Positions 61,674-64,000 of a stretch of DNA of 64,000 nucleotides are shown here, piece by piece; within the stretch, counting starts at the first letter, position 1; every line of letters begins with the position of its first letter. Made by a program: the position numbers and the translations under genes. Source of the stretch: Paenibacillus thalictri (GTDB lineage: Bacteria; Bacillota; Bacilli; Paenibacillales; NBRC-103111); contig NZ_SIRE01000026.1 in assembly GCF_004307995.1 (NCBI RefSeq), positions 86,495 to 150,494 of the forward strand, read 5' to 3'. Under the pieces are notes generated by a model that worked only from the letters and a program-made list of their open reading frames with translations, had not been told where the DNA came from and made no database searches.

Positions 61674-62463
61674 AGTGTTGATCAGCGGCAAACATGTATC
61701 GAAGATATTTGGTTACGGCAAAAACAAAACAACGGCCGTCAGCGACGTCAGTTTTGATTTTCATAAAGGAGAAATCATTTCGATTGTCGGGGAAAGCGGC
61801 AGCGGCAAAACGACTTTGGCCAAAATTTTGATGGGATTGCTGAAGGAAACCAGCGGCGACGTGGCATATAAAGGCCAGCCCAGGCAGCTGCGCTCGCATA
61901 AAGACCGGAAAAACTACTGGAAAGATATCCAGGCGATATTTCAAGACCCTTTCTCCTCATTTAATTTGTTTCACAAGGTCGAAAAGCTGCTTCTTGATTG
62001 CATCAAGCTGCAAGGGCTGGAGCTTACCAAGGAAGAGCAGGAGCGGAAAATGAAAGAGGCTTGTTCTTTTGTGAACCTGAAATTCGAGGAGTTGTACAAT
62101 AAATATCCGTTTGAGCTGTCCGGCGGGCAGATGCAGCGATTGATGATCGCGCGGATTTTTATGCTGCATCCGCGGGTGTTGATCGCCGACGAACCGACTT
62201 CGATGGTGGATGCCTGCTCCCGTTCGACCATCCTCGACATGCTGCTCAAGCTGCGCGATGAAAACGGCATGACGATTATTTTTATCACCCACGACGTGGG
62301 GCTTGCTTATTATGTCAGCGACACGTTGTATATTATGGAAAAAGGCAAAATCGTGGAAAGCGGCGGTGCGGAGGAGATCATCTTAAGGCCGCAGCACCGG
62401 TATACGAAGCAGCTGATCGCCGATGTGCCAAAAATTCATGAGGCTTGGAATCTGGAGGCGTAG
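61654..62463 (+). CDS. ABC transporter ATPase (DppF/OppF-like)
   Basis: A 269-residue ATPase: Walker A GESGSGKTTLAK, signature FELSGGQMQR, Walker B VLIADEPTSMVD and a switch His in FITHDVGLAYYV. It pairs with the DppD-like ATPase and completes a full Dpp/Opp-family importer. Start is ATG 61654 or ATG 61660; the AAGGAG is 4 or 10 nt upstream respectively. It lacks the long C-terminal Cys-rich extension of its partner. A family A repeat begins within its stop codon. Confidence 0.9.
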   Translation: MNMSSNEVLISGKHVSKIFGYGKNKTTAVSDVSFDFHKGEIISIVGESGSGKTTLAKILMGLLKETSGDVAYKGQPRQLRSHKDRKNYWKDIQAIFQDPFSSFNLFHKVEKLLLDCIKLQGLELTKEEQERKMKEACSFVNLKFEELYNKYPFELSGGQMQRLMIARIFMLHPRVLIADEPTSMVDACSRSTILDMLLKLRDENGMTIIFITHDVGLAYYVSDTLYIMEKGKIVESGGAEEIILRPQHRYTKQLIADVPKIHEAWNLEA

Positions 62464-62723
62464 GAGTTTGGGGAGTAAAGGCGGTATGGGGAATTTTTCG
62501 TGGATGTAAACATTCCGGGAAAGGGATGGCACTCCACCGCTCGTGAAAACCGTGTTTCATTTAATTTACCTTGCGGTAAAAACACAGTTTTCAAGGCGGA
62601 CGTAAACTTAAGAGTTTTCCGTAGGAAAACTGGCATCGGAAGCATAAGCTATCGTGCCATTCCCTTACCCTCCATTCTCTGCACGGAAAAATCCCCGATA
62701 CAAACACTCACTCCGCAAACTCT
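62463..62723. repeat. Palindromic repeat family A, copy 3
   Basis: Inverted ends: GGAGTTTGGGGAGTAAAGGC at the left and, on the other strand, AGAGTTTGCGGAGTGAGTGT at the right, continuing through TATSGGGRATTTTTCCGTG-type sequence. Internal arms TGAAAACCGTGTTTCATTTA, ACCTTGCGGTAAAAACACAG and CAAGGCGGACGTAAACTT are those of copies 1 and 2. A further 47 bp of extra sequence with GAGTTTTCCGTAGGAAAACT is present only here. The left end overlaps the ATPase stop codon. Confidence 0.75.
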
Positions 62724-62837
62724 GGGGGGTGGTAAAAAATACAAGGACAAAATTCACTCCGCAAACTCTGGGGAGGTGGTAAAAAATACAAGGACAAAAT
62801 TCACTTCGCAAACTCTAGGGAGTTGGTAAATAAAAGG
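62709..62837. repeat. 46-47-bp direct tandem repeat, 2.8 units
   Basis: Units begin at 62709, 62755 and 62802 with CAC(T)(C/T)CGCAAACTCT, and continue GGGG(A)GGTGGTAAAAAATA and CAAGGACAAAATT. The second unit has one base more than the first; the third is incomplete and diverged. The first unit overlaps the right end of the family A copy. Together with that copy it fills the 62464-62895 gap, which has no gene. Confidence 0.8.
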
Positions 62838-62895
62838 AGAAAAGATATAATAAGGAGGGAAGTTACGACTGATTGAATAGGAGAGAAATCTGAAT

Positions 62896-63285
62896 ATGGC
62901 TACGTTGATTCCATATATTTACAGCTACGATGCAAGGAGGCAGGCGGAGTTTTACGCGCAAGCGCTGAAGGGGGAAATCGTCAGCATCCGGACGTTTGCG
63001 GATATGCCCAATGCAAAGGACCACATGAAGGACAAGGTGATGCATTTGGTGCTGCAAGCGGCGGGGCTTACCTTTTTTATGTCCGATTCGGGCCCGGTGC
63101 AAAGGGGAGACGGAATGGATTTGACGCTTGTATTCGACACTGAAGAAGAGGCCAGACAAGCTTTCGAGGGATTAGCCGCGGGCGGGCAAGTGCTGATGCC
63201 GTTCGAGAAGATGTTCTGGGGCACGATGTTCGGCAGGCTGACCGATCCGTTTGGCGTCCGCTGGCAAGTTTCGACAAAGGATTAA
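62896..63285 (+). CDS. VOC-superfamily protein (PhnB/YjdN-like)
   Basis: A 129-residue single-module VOC protein: ATLIPYIYSYDARRQAEFYA, HLVLQAAGLTFFMSDSG, MDLTLVFDTEEEARQAF and a C-terminal MFGRLTDPFGVRWQV. These are typical of PhnB/YjdN-like proteins, small dimeric folds whose metal site and reaction vary. AGGAGAG is about 10 nt before the ATG. It is separated from the second VOC gene by 145 bp. No resistance or lyase function can be assigned. Confidence 0.8.
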   Translation: MATLIPYIYSYDARRQAEFYAQALKGEIVSIRTFADMPNAKDHMKDKVMHLVLQAAGLTFFMSDSGPVQRGDGMDLTLVFDTEEEARQAFEGLAAGGQVLMPFEKMFWGTMFGRLTDPFGVRWQVSTKD

Positions 63286-63430
63286 TTGCATTGCTCACAT
63301 GTGCTTGGACTATTTTCCAGTGTGAATAGCAATCGGTAAGAAATCTGAACGCTCATCCATTGCTATAATAGTTTTTGTAAGGGCAAGGGCGAAACTTGCC
63401 GATCCCAATAAAACGACGAGGTGACTACGG

Positions 63431-63847
63431 ATGGCGTTCCAAGCGGGCAAAACCTTTATTAATCTTCCGATCAAAGACTTGAAGCAAACGATGGACTTCT
63501 TCTCGCAGATCGGATTCGAATTCAACATGCAGTTCACTGACGAAAAGGCCACATGTATGATCATCAACGAGCATACGTTTGCGATGCTGCTTGTAGAGCC
63601 ATTTTTTCAAACCTTCACGAAAAAAGAACTTGCCGATACGACAAGAAGCACGGAAGTCATCGTGGCGCTCTCCGTCGACAGCCGGGAGCAGGTAGACGAA
63701 GTCGCTGACAAAGCGCTGGCAGCCGGTGGTAGCGCGGCAAACGATCCGCAAGATCACGGGTTTATGTACACCCGGAGCTTTCAAGACGTCAACGGCCATA
63801 TATGGGAAGTGTTCCATATGGACGAAAGCCTAGTCCAGCAGGCGTAA
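63431..63847 (+). CDS. Glyoxalase/bleomycin-resistance-type VOC protein
   Basis: A 138-residue VOC protein: KTFINLPIKDLKQTMDFFSQ, MIINEHTFAMLLVEPFF, VALSVDSREQVDEVADKAL and a C-terminal FQDVNGHIWEVFHMDE. The family includes glyoxalases, extradiol dioxygenases and antibiotic-binding proteins; this member is uncharacterised. GAGGTG is 8 nt before the ATG. Its 5' flank has a plausible TATAAT-type -10 (about 63363). Confidence 0.82.
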   Translation: MAFQAGKTFINLPIKDLKQTMDFFSQIGFEFNMQFTDEKATCMIINEHTFAMLLVEPFFQTFTKKELADTTRSTEVIVALSVDSREQVDEVADKALAAGGSAANDPQDHGFMYTRSFQDVNGHIWEVFHMDESLVQQA

Positions 63848-63879
63848 GGTTTAATACAAAAAGGCGGTCGCCGTACACT

Positions 63880-63936
63880 GGTACCCATAGACTGGACACT
63901 TAGAAAAAAGGTGTTCAGGCTGTGGGTACCTTTTTG
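63880..63936 (+). repeat. Hairpin at probable left end of an insertion sequence
   Basis: GGTACCCATAGACTGGACAC pairs with GTGTTCAGGCTGTGGGTACC (17 of 20 bp), with TTTTT after it. Such a structure near the left end could stop transcription entering the element. Confidence 0.5.
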
Positions 63937-63968
63937 TATACTAGAGTAAGCAACGGGGGGATTACATC

Positions 63969-64000
63969 ATGAGCAAGAAGCGATTTACGGAAGAAGAACG
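63969..64000 (+). CDS. Start of a probable IS transposase OrfA (cut by window edge)
   Basis: The last 32 bases encode MSKKRFTEEER, which resembles the start of IS3-family OrfA proteins. GGGGGG lies 8 nt before the ATG. The TGGACACTTAG-type sequence and hairpin upstream fit an IS left end. Only eleven codons are visible, so the family call is tentative. Confidence 0.4.
   Translation, partial: MSKKRFTEEE

Noticed and set aside
62709..62837. CRISPR-like array
   Set aside because: The 46-47-bp units are directly adjacent, with no spacers between them, and no cas genes are nearby.

Overview
The window looks like chromosome from a Gram-positive, endospore-forming member of the Paenibacillaceae (Paenibacillus or a close relative). 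The signs are a moderately GC-rich sequence, strong GGAGG-type ribosome binding sites, frequent TTG/GTG starts, a Spo0E-like phosphatase, an alaR-alaT pair, YesM/YesN-type two-component genes, LplABC-type sugar importers without their own ATPase, and the order pheS-pheT-zapA-cvpA-mutS2. The genus is inferred from gene content; no rRNA or other marker is in the window.

Positions 1-25 kb are mostly housekeeping: pheST; a zapA gene whose product is expanded to 1601 residues by a repetitive coiled coil; cvpA; a CuA-motif lipoprotein; a YvlD-like membrane protein; mutS2; then a pspA-DUF350-microprotein envelope-stress group behind a consensus sigma-W-type promoter. After these come a zinc-ribbon protein, an MFS transporter, a DinB protein, cysteine synthase, alaR-alaT, a Spo0E-like phosphatase, a lipoprotein, a PduO-type adenosyltransferase, an RluA-type pseudouridine synthase, a YusI/ArsC-like protein, an M50 protease and an aminotransferase.

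Positions 26-44 kb form a carbohydrate island: ribokinase, a Gfo/Idh/MocA oxidoreductase, an AraC regulator, a LacI regulator with three ACCGGT operators on its own promoter, a lipoprotein plus two permeases (CUT1 type), a PHP-domain hydrolase, a GH38-like DUF5054 enzyme, a second LacI regulator, an unrecognised protein with NLP/Vps62-like motif order, and iolD-iolE. None of the enzymes has a signal peptide, so import followed by intracellular breakdown of an oligosaccharide, perhaps an inositol-containing one, is the simplest reading. A consensus sigma-A promoter with AAGCGCTT operators drives iolD.

Positions 44-64 kb hold an epimerase-like gene divergent from a MocR regulator with a perfect 18-bp palindrome between them, an extradiol dioxygenase, an ArsR-SulP pair, a solute-binding lipoprotein/histidine kinase/response regulator operon (possible three-component sensor), a second orphan binding protein, a complete Dpp/Opp-family importer, two VOC proteins and, at the edge, the probable left end of an insertion sequence.

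Several non-coding repeat families lie between the genes: a palindromic family A with three long copies and one short derivative (about 21.8, 34.6, 36.2 and 62.5 kb), a palindromic family B (14.5 kb and a half copy at 44.3 kb), a 212-bp MITE-like element upstream of zapA, and a 46-bp tandem repeat at 62.7 kb. No tRNA, rRNA, riboswitch, CRISPR array or prophage was seen.
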